Shown: positions 4,036-12,344 of the stretch, in pieces
How the letters are laid out: each line of letters starts with the position of its first letter
Numbering within the stretch: the first letter of the stretch is position 1
IMG/VR virus record: IMGVR_UViG_3300043570_002173
Coordinates: 1-31,170 of that record
Strand: one strand, 5' to 3'
Length of the DNA: 31,170 bases
Source of the DNA: a virus
Notes under the pieces: generated by a model
What the model was told of the DNA's origin: nothing
The model's database searches: none
Seen by the model: only the letters and a program-made list of their open reading frames with translations
Position numbers and translations under genes: made by a program

Positions 4036-4773
4036 ATGCCTCAGATATATAAAGTTGGTGGTTGTGTAAGAGATAGTATCTTAGGTGTTGAATCTAAAGA
4101 TATTGACTTCACATTTGTACTCGACAACATAGATAGAACAGTAGATGAAGGTTTCGAAATAATGAAACAATGGATGGAACATAAAGAGTTTACTATATTC
4201 CTTTCTACTCCAGAGATGTTCACTATCAGAGCTAAATTTCCTAAAGGTGATGTTAACGAAGGATTAGTTGCGGACTTTGTTCTCGCAAGAAAAGAGGTCG
4301 GTTACAAAGAAGGGACTAGACAACCTATTTTAGAATTAGGGACATTAGAAGATGATCTAATTAGAAGAGATTTCACATTGAATTCGATGGCGGAAGATGA
4401 AAATGGGAATCTAATTGATTTATTTGGTGGACTCAAGGATCTTGAAGATGGAATTTTGAGAACTCCATTAAACCCAGAAATAACAATGATGGATGATCCG
4501 TTGAGAATATTGAGAGCTTTAAGATTCTCAGTAACAAAAGGATTTACGATTAGTTTAAAAATATGGGACGCGATGGCTCAACCTGAAATCTTAGAGAAAT
4601 TAAAAACAACTGTTTCAGTTGAAAGAATGAGAGAAGAAATCTTTAAGATGATGAAACATAATACCCCACTATCTTTAAGATTACTTCATACCGTTGAAGA
4701 ATCTTACATACCTGGATTTTTGGATTTAGTATTCTCAAAAGGAATGTGGTTGAAACCTACTAACGAATTATAA
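4036..4773 (+). CDS. cca: CCA-adding enzyme / tRNA nucleotidyltransferase (short form)
   Basis: Class II nucleotidyltransferase motifs appear in order: KVGGCVRD near residue 6 (nucleotide-binding Gly loop), KDIDFTF near residue 23 with the two catalytic Asp, RRDFTLNSMA near residue 114, the template-type motif DDPLRILRALRF near residue 154, and SVERMREEI near residue 195. The family adds CCA, or poly(A), to RNA 3' ends. The 245-residue length is well short of the usual 400 or so, so the body and tail domains that grip the tRNA are reduced. It follows a tRNA cluster in which only one RNA encodes its own CCA, so a job in maturing or repairing the phage tRNAs is the natural reading. A poly(A) polymerase role cannot be ruled out. 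Confidence 0.88.
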   Translation: MPQIYKVGGCVRDSILGVESKDIDFTFVLDNIDRTVDEGFEIMKQWMEHKEFTIFLSTPEMFTIRAKFPKGDVNEGLVADFVLARKEVGYKEGTRQPILELGTLEDDLIRRDFTLNSMAEDENGNLIDLFGGLKDLEDGILRTPLNPEITMMDDPLRILRALRFSVTKGFTISLKIWDAMAQPEILEKLKTTVSVERMREEIFKMMKHNTPLSLRLLHTVEESYIPGFLDLVFSKGMWLKPTNEL

Positions 4774-4776
4774 ACT

Positions 4777-4808
4777 ATTGATTTTAATAAAAATTATCAT
4801 TAAATTTA
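4777..4808 (+). promoter_or_regulatory. Bacteroidetes-type promoter for the HTH-phosphoesterase gene
   Basis: ATTG (4777-4780), 20 bases, TAAATTTA (4801-4808), upstream of ATG 4821. The last base of the -7 element is A rather than G, as in several other promoters of this window. Confidence 0.6.
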
Positions 4809-4820
4809 AAAAAAAACATT

Positions 4821-6422
4821 ATGAAATTTAAAGATGTAACAGAAAAAGACATAGAACATGCTTATTCCATCTACACTGACAAAAACTTAAAGTGGGATGA
4901 GAGAATGTCAATTCTAATTGAGTATTTCGATAGATCGGAAAGGACTATAAGAAAATGGTGTTCGGAGAAATTTAATTTCAAAGAGAAAGTAGATAAAGAG
5001 TCGGAACAATTTGAGGCTGCCAAATTAAAAAAGTATGATAAAGATAAAAAGATATTTTTAATTACTTGGGCACAAAATAATACACCTGTCCATAACGGAT
5101 TACTCACCAATATGGAGGCATACGCAAATCATTTGGGTGCTGATATACATGTTATTGCGGGTAGATATAAAAATCCGACATCTGTATGGACTAGTAATCA
5201 AGAAAATAACGAATTTTGGGATAGTAAGATAGTTAAGTACTTAGATGCTAATAGACATGATATACATAAATATGTTTCTATTCTATCAGATGTTAAAATA
5301 CAACCAACCGCAGTCGATCCTATGACAGGATTACAAGGTTTGAGTGGAATTAATTCTTGTATTTTTGGTTCACCAAAGGTACATATGGAGACAATACCTG
5401 TTTTAGTTAAACAAAAACCTAAGATGATGTTAACGACAGGATCGATAACTAAAAAGAATTACACTGATTCTAAATCAGGTAAGAAAGGTGAATTCCATCA
5501 TACTTTTGGTTTTGTTATTGTGGAAATTAAAGATGAAGATACATTTTTTGTCAGACAAGTAACTGCCGATGATAAGAGTGGTAATTTTTCAGACTTATAT
5601 AATAGAGTAGAAAAAGGTGTTGTCAATAAAAATTCATCCGTATCTGCGATAATTTTAGGTGACCTACACTACGGACATCACGATGAAGATGTATTAGAAT
5701 CTACATTTGATTTAATGGTAGATTTAGTCCCTAAACATGTTATTCTACATGATGTATTTGATGGAGACTCTATAAGTCACCACCAGATGAAAGATCCATT
5801 TGTACAATATGGTAAAGAAATGAATGGAACTAATGATTTAGGTAAAGAAATATTCACTATGATGGATCAACTAGATAGATTTAGTGATTTTGAAAATGTG
5901 GTTATAGTTAGGTCAAATCATGATGACTTTGTAGATAGATGGTTAAAAAATGAGGATTGGAAAAAACAACCTACATTTAAAAACGCACCATTGTATATGG
6001 ATTTAAGTTCCAGACTTTTAAAACAATACGGTGAAAATCCTAGTGACGTTAAAGGTGTAATACCTGACATCATCAATGAGAGATACCCTAAATTTATTAC
6101 ATTAGGTAGAAATGATTCTTACAAAGTGAAGAATTGGGAACTAGGTCAACATGGTGACGTTGGATCTAATGGTAGTAGAGGTTCTTTACAACAATTTCGT
6201 AAATTGAATACTAAAATTGTTGTTGGACATTATCACTCACCAGGACGTAAAGATGGGGCATTGGCAGTAGGTACGAGTACAAAACTAAGAGTTGGGTATA
6301 ATAATGGTCCTAGTGGTTGGTTACAGACACATGTTATCATCCATAATGATGGTAGGGCACAACATATCATCTTTAGTAGAGATAAAAATAATAAAATAGA
6401 TTTTACTACCTTACCACTTTAA
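4821..6422 (+). CDS. Calcineurin-like phosphoesterase with N-terminal HTH-like domain
   Basis: Residues 1-60 look like a helix-turn-helix (SERTIRKWC). A middle domain (about 75-265) is unassigned. The C-terminal half (about 275-520) is a metallophosphoesterase: GDLHYGHHD (about 281), DGDSISHH (about 314), RSNHDD (about 365), GQHGD (about 442) and GHYHS (about 469) provide the usual Asp, Asn and His metal ligands. The family hydrolyses phosphodiesters, including nucleic acid ends and cyclic phosphates; substrate cannot be told from sequence. The HTH suggests DNA or RNA contact. It has its own promoter and lies between the CCA enzyme and the RNA ligase, so an RNA end-healing role is possible, as is a nuclease or host-takeover role. 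Confidence 0.75.
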   Translation: MKFKDVTEKDIEHAYSIYTDKNLKWDERMSILIEYFDRSERTIRKWCSEKFNFKEKVDKESEQFEAAKLKKYDKDKKIFLITWAQNNTPVHNGLLTNMEAYANHLGADIHVIAGRYKNPTSVWTSNQENNEFWDSKIVKYLDANRHDIHKYVSILSDVKIQPTAVDPMTGLQGLSGINSCIFGSPKVHMETIPVLVKQKPKMMLTTGSITKKNYTDSKSGKKGEFHHTFGFVIVEIKDEDTFFVRQVTADDKSGNFSDLYNRVEKGVVNKNSSVSAIILGDLHYGHHDEDVLESTFDLMVDLVPKHVILHDVFDGDSISHHQMKDPFVQYGKEMNGTNDLGKEIFTMMDQLDRFSDFENVVIVRSNHDDFVDRWLKNEDWKKQPTFKNAPLYMDLSSRLLKQYGENPSDVKGVIPDIINERYPKFITLGRNDSYKVKNWELGQHGDVGSNGSRGSLQQFRKLNTKIVVGHYHSPGRKDGALAVGTSTKLRVGYNNGPSGWLQTHVIIHNDGRAQHIIFSRDKNNKIDFTTLPL

Positions 6423-6431
6423 CACAAATAA

Positions 6432-6695
6432 ATGTATATTAAAATGAAAAGTTTACAAGTATTAACTATTATTTTAGTAACTTCACTAATATATGGTATA
6501 ATTTTATATCTAATAATCGAAGATAGTAAAAAATGTGATCAACACGTTGTTTTCACTGATGGAACGGAAATGGATTGCACTGAAGTAAGTAGTAGTGATA
6601 GTGGTATTAGTACTATCAAATCATGTGATAAATCATGGATAAAAGTTCCTACACAAAGAATAAAAGTAATCACAGAACTAAATGATAGAGATTAG
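6432..6695 (+). CDS. Small membrane-anchored protein
   Basis: An N-terminal hydrophobic helix (about residues 8-28, from VLTIILV to YLII) is followed by a polar domain with three Cys (near residues 35, 49 and 64) and a Thr/Ser-rich stretch. This suits a single-pass protein with a periplasmic domain, possibly disulfide-bonded. Met at residue 5 (6444) is an alternative start. The start lies 10 bases after the upstream stop. Function unknown. Confidence 0.6.
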   Translation: MYIKMKSLQVLTIILVTSLIYGIILYLIIEDSKKCDQHVVFTDGTEMDCTEVSSSDSGISTIKSCDKSWIKVPTQRIKVITELNDRD

Positions 6696-6710
6696 GAAGA
6701 TAAAAAATAT

Positions 6711-6718
6711 TATATTTG
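6711..6718 (+). promoter_or_regulatory. -7 element of a putative promoter before the RNA ligase
   Basis: TATATTTG matches the -7 consensus exactly and lies 4 bases before the ligase ATG, but no TTG is present at the 20-base distance seen elsewhere. If used, the transcript would be leaderless or nearly so. Confidence 0.4.
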
Positions 6719-6722
6719 TATT

Positions 6723-7778
6723 ATGAATGAAATTTTAAATGAATATTTTGAAAAGGGTTTATTACATAAACAAGTTCACCCTACTTTGGATATAACTATT
6801 TGGAACTATAGTGAAAAAGTACAATATGAATCTTTATGGGATAAGATAACTCTGATGTGTAGGGGTTTGGTAACAAATTCTAATGGGGATATTGTTGGTA
6901 GACCATTTAAAAAATTCTTTAATATGGAAGAAGGTAAACATACTACCACATCTGAATTTGACGTTTATGATAAAATGGATGGTTCATTAGGAATTCTATT
7001 TCATTATGGTGATCAATGGGTATTGGCAACTAGAGGTTCATTCACTTCCGAACAATCTATAAAGGGTTTTGATTTATTACAAAAATATGATTACGATAAG
7101 TTACATAAAGATTATACTTATTTATTTGAAATCATATACGATGATAATAGAATAGTAGTGCAGTATGATTTTGAGGATGTAGTCTTATTAGGTATGATAA
7201 ATACTAAAACCGAAAATGAGGTTGACTTATATAGTGAAGGTGTAGATCTAAGATTAAAAAATTTAATTCGTAATATAGGTTTTAGAGTAGTTAAAAAATA
7301 TGATGGTATATCTGATTTCACTACCTTAAAAAATATAATAAAAGATGATGAAGAGGGTTATGTAGTTAAATTTTCTAATGGTGACAGAATGAAGATAAAG
7401 GGTGAAGAATATCTCAGATTACATAAAATAATGACAAATATATCAACTACAACTGTATGGGAAATTTTATCTAGTGGTGGTAAAATAGAAGATTTTCTTA
7501 AAGATGTTCCTGATGAATTTTATGGTAAGATTAAAACTTACGCCAGTAGTTTGGGGTATCATTGGTACCAATACTATAACCAACTAGGTAAAACTTATGA
7601 TTATTTTAGATTTGGTAAATACGGTGATATAGAAGTAGAACCAACTAAGAAAGAATTTGCGGAACATATTAAGAACCACCATCCAATTGCAAAGGCAATT
7701 ATGTTTGCGATGTGGGATGGTAAAGATTATGATAAAATTATATGGAGTGCTTTAAAACCAAAATTTAGGAAACTATGA
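6723..7778 (+). CDS. rnlA: RNA ligase, T4 Rnl1 family
   Basis: The ATP-dependent ligase motifs are clear: motif I DKMDGSLG with the adenylated Lys at 84, preceded by the Rnl1-type lead-in RGLV...RPFKKFFN (47-67); motif III/IIIa around FEIIYDDNRIV (about 139-149); motif IV EGYVVKF (about 218-224); motif V MKIKGEEYLRLH (about 229-240). At 351 residues it is close to T4 Rnl1 (374). The family joins 5'-phosphate and 3'-hydroxyl RNA ends; in T4 it repairs tRNA cut in the anticodon loop by a host nuclease, after Pnk has healed the ends. Here a Pnk-like kinase (9698), phosphoesterases and a CCA enzyme lie nearby, and unusual tRNA-like RNAs lie upstream, so repair or splicing of tRNAs is the likely role. 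Confidence 0.9.
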   Translation: MNEILNEYFEKGLLHKQVHPTLDITIWNYSEKVQYESLWDKITLMCRGLVTNSNGDIVGRPFKKFFNMEEGKHTTTSEFDVYDKMDGSLGILFHYGDQWVLATRGSFTSEQSIKGFDLLQKYDYDKLHKDYTYLFEIIYDDNRIVVQYDFEDVVLLGMINTKTENEVDLYSEGVDLRLKNLIRNIGFRVVKKYDGISDFTTLKNIIKDDEEGYVVKFSNGDRMKIKGEEYLRLHKIMTNISTTTVWEILSSGGKIEDFLKDVPDEFYGKIKTYASSLGYHWYQYYNQLGKTYDYFRFGKYGDIEVEPTKKEFAEHIKNHHPIAKAIMFAMWDGKDYDKIIWSALKPKFRKL

Positions 7779-8101
7779 AAAGAAATATAAGTGAAAATCC
7801 AGAAAGATGGGTAGTATTAAAACTACCAAACAATTACTATAAAGTTTTTGGAACTTGGGCTGGTGGATATTTAACTAGTGATAGATGGAAGTTGAACTCT
7901 GGAATAGAAAAGGTTGAACAAGATGATGATTACTATTATTTTATTGGATTTAGTGGTAGTTGTTATAAGTGTAATAAAAAAGGATATGGGGTTGCAACAT
8001 CTTATGGGTTAGGAATTTTGGATAAAATAATTGAACAAGGGGAGGTTGAATTAATGGAAGATATTGGAGATTGGTTAAATTTAGTAATAAAAAATACATA
8101 A
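7775..8101 (+). CDS. Hypothetical protein (108 aa) translationally coupled to RNA ligase
   Basis: It overlaps the RNA ligase stop by ATGA. The product is rich in Tyr, Trp and Gly, with the two-Cys motif CYKCNKKGYG near residue 63 that could bind a metal or just be structural. No family recognised. The tight coupling to the ligase suggests related expression. Confidence 0.65.
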   Translation: MKRNISENPERWVVLKLPNNYYKVFGTWAGGYLTSDRWKLNSGIEKVEQDDDYYYFIGFSGSCYKCNKKGYGVATSYGLGILDKIIEQGEVELMEDIGDWLNLVIKNT

Positions 8102-8112
8102 ATTTACAAATA

Positions 8113-8715
8113 ATGATAGATAACATAGAATTAATAAAAACACTATTACATTTCACTGATAAAGGTGATTTTTATATGTTATATGTTTTTAAACGTAAAA
8201 AGGATCAACCTGAAGGGGAAAGAGATAATCATCAGTCAGTAAGAACAATTAAAACTTACTGTATAGAATCTATTGATCATCTTGAAAAGAGGTATGAAGA
8301 GATTAAACAACTTTGTGAAATGTTTAAGGCGAGGGCTTATATTCATGTTCAGAAACAAAATCATAAAGATGTTTCCCTTAATATGTTGGCAATACTAGCG
8401 GAACGTATTAGAGATGGTGTAGATAAACAGAAAGGTTTGTTCGATTCTGTTGTTGGTCAAATTAAAACTCAAGAAAAAAGGTGGATAGTCGATATTGACA
8501 CTAAGGATATTCAAGAATTAAGAAATGTTCAGGTAACTATTAATAGATGTAAACCTGAAGGTCCTAAAACTAAATACGTTATTCCGACCAAAAATGGGTA
8601 TCATCTAATTACTGATAAGTTTGATGTTAAAACATTTAAAGAGGAATACCCTAACTTAGACATCCAAAAGAAAAACCCAACCCTATTATTTTTACCAAAT
8701 AGTTTGGAATATTAA
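8113..8715 (+). CDS. Conserved phage protein with DxD and GYH motifs; possible primase-like fold
   Basis: I chose the ATG at 8113 because the longer frame from 8071 overlaps the previous gene and begins with a non-typical stretch; the leader before 8113 is A-rich. The product (about 200 residues) has VDIDTKD near residue 125 and PTKNGYHLI near residue 158. A D-x-D followed by G-x-H resembles the active-site order of archaeo-eukaryotic primase folds, but the third motif is not clear and I would not call it a primase. It could equally be an RNA-binding or end-processing protein of the neighbouring ligase cluster. Confidence 0.55.
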   Translation: MIDNIELIKTLLHFTDKGDFYMLYVFKRKKDQPEGERDNHQSVRTIKTYCIESIDHLEKRYEEIKQLCEMFKARAYIHVQKQNHKDVSLNMLAILAERIRDGVDKQKGLFDSVVGQIKTQEKRWIVDIDTKDIQELRNVQVTINRCKPEGPKTKYVIPTKNGYHLITDKFDVKTFKEEYPNLDIQKKNPTLLFLPNSLEY

Positions 8716-8734
8716 AAAATTATAAATATATTTG
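8703..8734 (+). promoter_or_regulatory. Bacteroidetes-type promoter for the phosphoesterase gene
   Basis: TTTG (8703-8706), 20 bases, TATATTTG (8727-8734). The ATG follows 4 bases later (8739), implying a leaderless or near-leaderless mRNA. The -33 element sits inside the end of the upstream gene. Confidence 0.75.
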
Positions 8735-8738
8735 TGAA

Positions 8739-9395
8739 ATGAAATTAGTATTAGAAAAAGGGCAACGGTTATTTTTTACGAGTGATACACATTATAATCA
8801 CGCAAATATTTGTTCTGCAACAACTGGTTGGGTTGGTGCAGAAAAGCTAACACGTAAGTTTAATTCACTCAATCATATGAATGACACATTAGTGAATAAT
8901 ATTAATGAGGTTGTTGGTGAAGATGATGTATTGATTCATTTGGGTGATTGGAGTTTTGGTGGATTTGAGAAAATAGAGGAATTTCGTAATAGAATAATCT
9001 GTAAGAATGTTCATTTAACTTATGGGAATCACGATCACCACATTCGCAAAAACAAAGAAGATATACAAGATATTTTTTCCTCAACACACGACTATTTGTT
9101 TTTAGATGTTCGTAGACCATCTATTTTGGGTAAGGGGTTGATGGACAAATACTCTTTTGTCTGTATGCACTATCCAATTGCATCTTGGGATAGTATGAAT
9201 GATGGTACAATACATTTACATGGTCACGTACACCTACCAACTAATTTAAGATTGGGTGACGGTAAATCATTGGATGTGGGTGTAGATGGTAATAATCTAT
9301 GTCCCTTATCTTTGGATGAAATTTTAACCATTGTTAAAAATCAACCAATTAAAAAATTATGTTTACCAAAAGATCATCACGAAAAAAGAATATAA
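8739..9395 (+). CDS. Calcineurin-like metallophosphoesterase (single domain)
   Basis: All ligand motifs are in order over 218 residues: FTSDTHYNH (about 13-21), HLGDWSFGG (about 67), YGNHDHH (about 95), CMHYPIASW (about 142) and HGHVHLP (about 161). This is the compact phage/bacterial subgroup in which the first motif reads SDTHxxH. Members act on phosphodiesters or phosphomonoesters. Set between the RNA ligase and the kinase, it could open 2',3'-cyclic phosphates or strip 3' phosphates, the phosphatase step that the kinase at 9698 lacks. That pairing is inference. Confidence 0.8.
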   Translation: MKLVLEKGQRLFFTSDTHYNHANICSATTGWVGAEKLTRKFNSLNHMNDTLVNNINEVVGEDDVLIHLGDWSFGGFEKIEEFRNRIICKNVHLTYGNHDHHIRKNKEDIQDIFSSTHDYLFLDVRRPSILGKGLMDKYSFVCMHYPIASWDSMNDGTIHLHGHVHLPTNLRLGDGKSLDVGVDGNNLCPLSLDEILTIVKNQPIKKLCLPKDHHEKRI

Positions 9396-9409
9396 ATAAA
9401 TAATAAATT

Positions 9410-9592
9410 ATGAGTGAAAAAAGTTCATCAAGTGGAATAGGATTAGGTATGATTCTCTTCCTTATTTTTATGGTTTTAAAACTAACTAATCACATTGATT
9501 GGAGTTGGTGGTGGGTAACTGCACCATTGTGGATACCAGTATTACTTTTAATCGTTATTTTGGTAGTAACTTATTTGATATATAAAAGATGA
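9410..9592 (+). CDS. Small membrane protein (60 aa)
   Basis: Two hydrophobic segments (about residues 11-25 and 39-57) flank a Trp-rich turn (DWSWWW). The layout is that of a small inner-membrane protein. Its stop overlaps the start of another membrane micro-protein by ATGA. Nothing identifies the function; holin-related or antiholin roles are possible for such pairs. Confidence 0.6.
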   Translation: MSEKSSSSGIGLGMILFLIFMVLKLTNHIDWSWWWVTAPLWIPVLLLIVILVVTYLIYKR

Positions 9593-9672
9593 AAAACCCA
9601 AATTTAGTAACAATAATCGTAGTTGTCATATGGTTTACTTTTATCGCTATTATAGCAATAGCCGTATCCTAA
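9589..9672 (+). CDS. Membrane micro-protein (27 aa)
   Basis: ATG at 9589 overlaps the previous stop (ATGA) and the frame runs 27 codons to TAA at 9670. The product is MKNPN followed by one continuous hydrophobic helix rich in Ile and Val. The overlap and the clear single-span profile support a real gene despite the length. Confidence 0.5.
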   Translation: MKNPNLVTIIVVVIWFTFIAIIAIAVS

Positions 9673-9697
9673 TAAAAACTACCTAAATCAGAATAAA

Positions 9698-10120
9698 ATG
9701 GATGATAAAATTTTATATATTGTAAGAGGAGTACCTGGTTCAGGTAAATCTACATTCGCCAAAAGATTAGTGGAACACGATTTTTTAGTTTGTGAGGCGG
9801 ACAAATATTTTGTCGATAAAGAGACTGGAGAATATAATTTTGATTTTAGTAAAATCAAAGACGCACATAAATTCTGTCAGGATACAGTTGAAACATATAT
9901 GAAGGATTCACTGATTAACGATAACTTCTACAGAGAGATTGCAGTTTCTAATACATTCACACAAGAATGGGAAATGGAACGTTATTATGAGTTGGCAAAA
10001 CAGTATGATTATAAAGTGTTCTCAATTATTGTAGAGAATAGACACGAAGGTATAAATGAACATGGTGTTCCTGAAGACAAAATTCAAATAATGAAAGATA
10101 GGTTCGAAATAAAATTATAA
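9698..10120 (+). CDS. P-loop kinase, N4BP2/polynucleotide kinase-like
   Basis: GVPGSGKST at about residues 11-19 is a Walker A loop, followed by CEADKYF (about 32) and YNFDFSKIKDAHKFC (about 45), SNTFTQEWEM (about 88) and HGVPEDKIQIMKDRFE (about 123). This exact order is that of the N4BP2-like group of AAA_33 kinases, related to the 5'-kinase domain of T4 Pnk. The 140 residues include only the kinase, with no 3'-phosphatase. A 5'-OH RNA kinase would supply the 5'-phosphate needed by the Rnl1-type ligase upstream. Substrate is inferred from context and family. Confidence 0.75.
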   Translation: MDDKILYIVRGVPGSGKSTFAKRLVEHDFLVCEADKYFVDKETGEYNFDFSKIKDAHKFCQDTVETYMKDSLINDNFYREIAVSNTFTQEWEMERYYELAKQYDYKVFSIIVENRHEGINEHGVPEDKIQIMKDRFEIKL

Positions 10121-10168
10121 AATACTTTACTATTTATTTTTTTATCATTATAATTTAAAAAAAATAAA

Positions 10169-10594
10169 ATGATGACAGTAGAAAATGGTAAGGGTGTAGT
10201 AGTCCACTACACAGGAAGATTTGAGGACGGTACAGTATTCGACACTTCTTTAGCGGAAGGTAGAGAACCTTTAAATATAGTTTTAGGACAGGGTACATTA
10301 ATCAATGGATTTGAAAAAGGTTTAGTTGGTTTAAATAAGGGAGATAAAAAAACTATCGAGATTGATCCTGAAGAAGGTTATGGTGAGTATCTTGATGGGT
10401 TAGTAACAATTATCCCTAATGACAGAGCACCTGAAGGAGTTAATGTAGGTGATTTCTTACAATCTACTGGAGATAAGGGTACAATAAACGTAGTTGTTAC
10501 CGAAATTAATGAGGAAGGTGTTAAAATTGATGCCAACCATCCTATGGCAGGTAAAAAATTAATTTTTGACGTAGAGGTATTAGAAGTAAAATAA
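10169..10594 (+). CDS. slyD: FKBP-type peptidyl-prolyl isomerase, SlyD-like
   Basis: The N-terminal FKBP half reads GKGVVVHYTGRFEDGTVFD and FEKGLVGLNKGDKK; the centre (about 65-120) is the insert-in-flap chaperone domain; the end reads DANHPMAGKKLIFDVEVLEV, a SlyD signature. Residue 141 is the last, so the His-rich metal tail of E. coli SlyD is absent. The enzyme speeds prolyl isomerisation and holds unfolded proteins in the cytoplasm. It is probably a folding helper for phage proteins. A terminator follows 14 bases after its stop. Confidence 0.92.
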   Translation: MMTVENGKGVVVHYTGRFEDGTVFDTSLAEGREPLNIVLGQGTLINGFEKGLVGLNKGDKKTIEIDPEEGYGEYLDGLVTIIPNDRAPEGVNVGDFLQSTGDKGTINVVVTEINEEGVKIDANHPMAGKKLIFDVEVLEVK

Positions 10595-10607
10595 ATATTA
10601 TTTCAGA

Positions 10608-10629
10608 GGGGGATTTTTAATCCCCTTTT
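10608..10629 (+). terminator. Rho-independent terminator after slyD-like gene
   Basis: GGGGAT (10609-10614) pairs with ATCCCC (10620-10625) around TTTTA, then TTTT. Confidence 0.8.
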
Positions 10630-10667
10630 ATATTTATAATATAATAATAATTAAATAAAATTTATAG

Positions 10668-10958
10668 ATGGAATTAGAAACTATATTACAGTCAGAAAAA
10701 CCTGTTTTGATTGATTTTTGGGCAGAATGGTGCGGACCTTGTAGGATGATGAATCCTATTATAGAAAGTTTTAAAAAAAATAATAGTGATATTGAAGTAG
10801 TAAAAATTAACATAGATGAGGATAGGAGTGTCGCCGCTCAATTTCAGATAAGGACTATACCTACCATAGTCTTAGTTAAAGAGGGTAAACAGATTTGGAG
10901 GAATAGTGGTGTTCTCAGTGAATCTGTCTTAAATAGTAAAATAAAAGAAATTTTATAA
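10668..10958 (+). CDS. trxA: Thioredoxin
   Basis: WAEWCGPCRMM (about 19-29) carries the redox CGPC pair, IDEDRSVAAQFQIRTIPT provides the cis-Pro (near 65), and the 96-residue size is that of a single thioredoxin domain. No signal peptide is seen, so it works in the cytoplasm, for example as electron donor for ribonucleotide reductase or to keep phage proteins reduced. A terminator closes the gene. A short A/T-rich stretch lies before it with no clear promoter. Confidence 0.93.
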   Translation: MELETILQSEKPVLIDFWAEWCGPCRMMNPIIESFKKNNSDIEVVKINIDEDRSVAAQFQIRTIPTIVLVKEGKQIWRNSGVLSESVLNSKIKEIL

Positions 10959-10964
10959 TATCAA

Positions 10965-10988
10965 AACCCAACATTAGTTGGGTTTTTT
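10965..10988 (+). terminator. Rho-independent terminator after thioredoxin
   Basis: AACCCAAC (10965-10972) pairs with GTTGGGTT (10977-10984) around ATTA, then a T run. Confidence 0.85.
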
Positions 10989-11034
10989 GTTTTTAAAGAT
11001 ATTTATTATAATAACAATTTAAACGTTTTATTTT

Positions 11035-11346
11035 ATGAGTAATAAAATTAAATTAATTATGAAAATATTTAAAGACATGCTTACAGAAAAAGGTATGTAC
11101 TCTCAAAGTAGAGTATATCTGTTGTGGGCAATCATCGCATATTATATTACACTAGGTGTGTTAATGTTTAAGGGTGTTAGTAAAGAAAATACATTGGATT
11201 TAAATAAGTTCCAAATCATTATAGATGCCTTAGAATATGCAATGGTTTTATTTGCGGGATATACTTTTGGTGGTAAATTTTTAAATGTAATCGAAACAAT
11301 TGGTTCATTAAGACATAAAAATAAAGAGGAGGAAAAAACTAATTGA
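11035..11346 (+). CDS. Two-span membrane protein, possible holin
   Basis: After a basic amphipathic start, hydrophobic helices at about residues 27-46 (VYLLWAIIAYYITLG) and 64-83 (LEYAMVLFAGYTFGG) are followed by a charged tail rich in Lys and Glu. Size (103), two spans and charged C-terminus fit class II/III phage holins, but no lysin lies beside it. Its stop overlaps the ATG of the first capsid-leader gene (TGATG), so it may instead belong to that group; the segment MKIFKDMLTE near the start is faintly leader-like. Confidence 0.5.
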   Translation: MSNKIKLIMKIFKDMLTEKGMYSQSRVYLLWAIIAYYITLGVLMFKGVSKENTLDLNKFQIIIDALEYAMVLFAGYTFGGKFLNVIETIGSLRHKNKEEEKTN

Positions 11347-11966
11347 TGAAAATAGTTATTACAGAAAGTCAATATAGGAGATTAATAACTGAGGATAATA
11401 AATCTTTTCTTGATGGTATGGTAGATTTCCCTAACATAAAAAATGTTATTGATCCTTTTATCGCAAAAATATATGTAACATTAAAAAATGACGAATCACT
11501 TATACCTAATTTGAGTTATTTAAGTACTAATATCTCTAATGGTCCTTTTAAAAAAATTGTGAGGGAGATTATGACATTAACTGATTTTACTGAGGGAGAA
11601 TGTGTAGTATTAACACATAACTATAGTAGTGTATATTGGGACGATATTGTTATGGCTTCTGAAACGGGAGATTGGAAATCTTTGATTGGCAAACCTTTAG
11701 AATTTTATGGTAAATTTAACTACCCTGCAACTGTTTACCACACAGGTACCGTAGGTGGTAGATCTACAGGTGACGCTTATGGTTATGCTAGAAATATAAA
11801 AGAATTTATTGGTAAAATTGGTGATGGTAATGTTGAAATTGAAGATAGAATGGGAAGAATTGATTCCGATGAAACTAATATTGACTGGGAGATTGACTGG
11901 GAGTTTACTAATGAATCATTTGGTGATGAAGAAATAGATTACAATGATATAGAGATAAAGATATGA
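11346..11966 (+). CDS. Putative internal head protein with capsid-targeting leader (206 aa)
   Basis: Starts MKIVITESQYRRLITED; (I/L)-x-E sites after residues 7 and 16 fit T4-type prohead protease cleavage. I chose ATG 11346, which overlaps the holin-like stop, over TTG 11343. The body is acidic, without known domain, and shares the order HNY...PLEF-x-G and a Lys-Ile/Arg-Asp segment with the protein at 12345, so they are distant paralogues. It heads a run of five genes with overlapping or touching ends. I infer packaging into the capsid and possible injection; activity is unknown. Confidence 0.6.
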   Translation: MKIVITESQYRRLITEDNKSFLDGMVDFPNIKNVIDPFIAKIYVTLKNDESLIPNLSYLSTNISNGPFKKIVREIMTLTDFTEGECVVLTHNYSSVYWDDIVMASETGDWKSLIGKPLEFYGKFNYPATVYHTGTVGGRSTGDAYGYARNIKEFIGKIGDGNVEIEDRMGRIDSDETNIDWEIDWEFTNESFGDEEIDYNDIEIKI

Positions 11967-12343
11967 GAATTAGATTAACAGAAAGTCAATTTAATAATTT
12001 ACTTATGGAAACTATTATAGTTTCCAATGCTAAGGTTAGTGCGGTACCTATTAATTGGGGTGATCCAAAATACGGTAAATACTCTGGACAACTTAAAGTC
12101 GTATATAAAGATATGGTTTATTTTTATAAATTAAAGGTTGACACTTTATTTTATGATGGTGGAGTTTTGATTAAAAATTTATGGGAGACTGAAGATGGTT
12201 ATGGGGTAAAAGATAGTACAGGTAAAACTTTTAATATTGATACGTCTCAAATGAATGATATAATTTCATTTATCAAAAAACAATTAAATACATTCACAAT
12301 TAAATCATCTAGTGTAGATTTAACTTTAACAAAAACCGTTTAA
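11963..12343 (+). CDS. Putative internal head protein with capsid-targeting leader (126 aa)
   Basis: Begins MRIRLTESQFNNLLMET; candidate cleavage after E7 (LTE) and E16 (LME). The remaining 110 residues are a beta-rich, unrecognised domain with several Tyr and Gly. ATGA overlap with the gene before and one base between its stop and the next ATG show tight coupling. Apart from the leader it does not resemble its neighbours, as expected if the leader is a portable address tag. Confidence 0.6.
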   Translation: MRIRLTESQFNNLLMETIIVSNAKVSAVPINWGDPKYGKYSGQLKVVYKDMVYFYKLKVDTLFYDGGVLIKNLWETEDGYGVKDSTGKTFNIDTSQMNDIISFIKKQLNTFTIKSSSVDLTLTKTV

Positions 12344-12344
12344 G

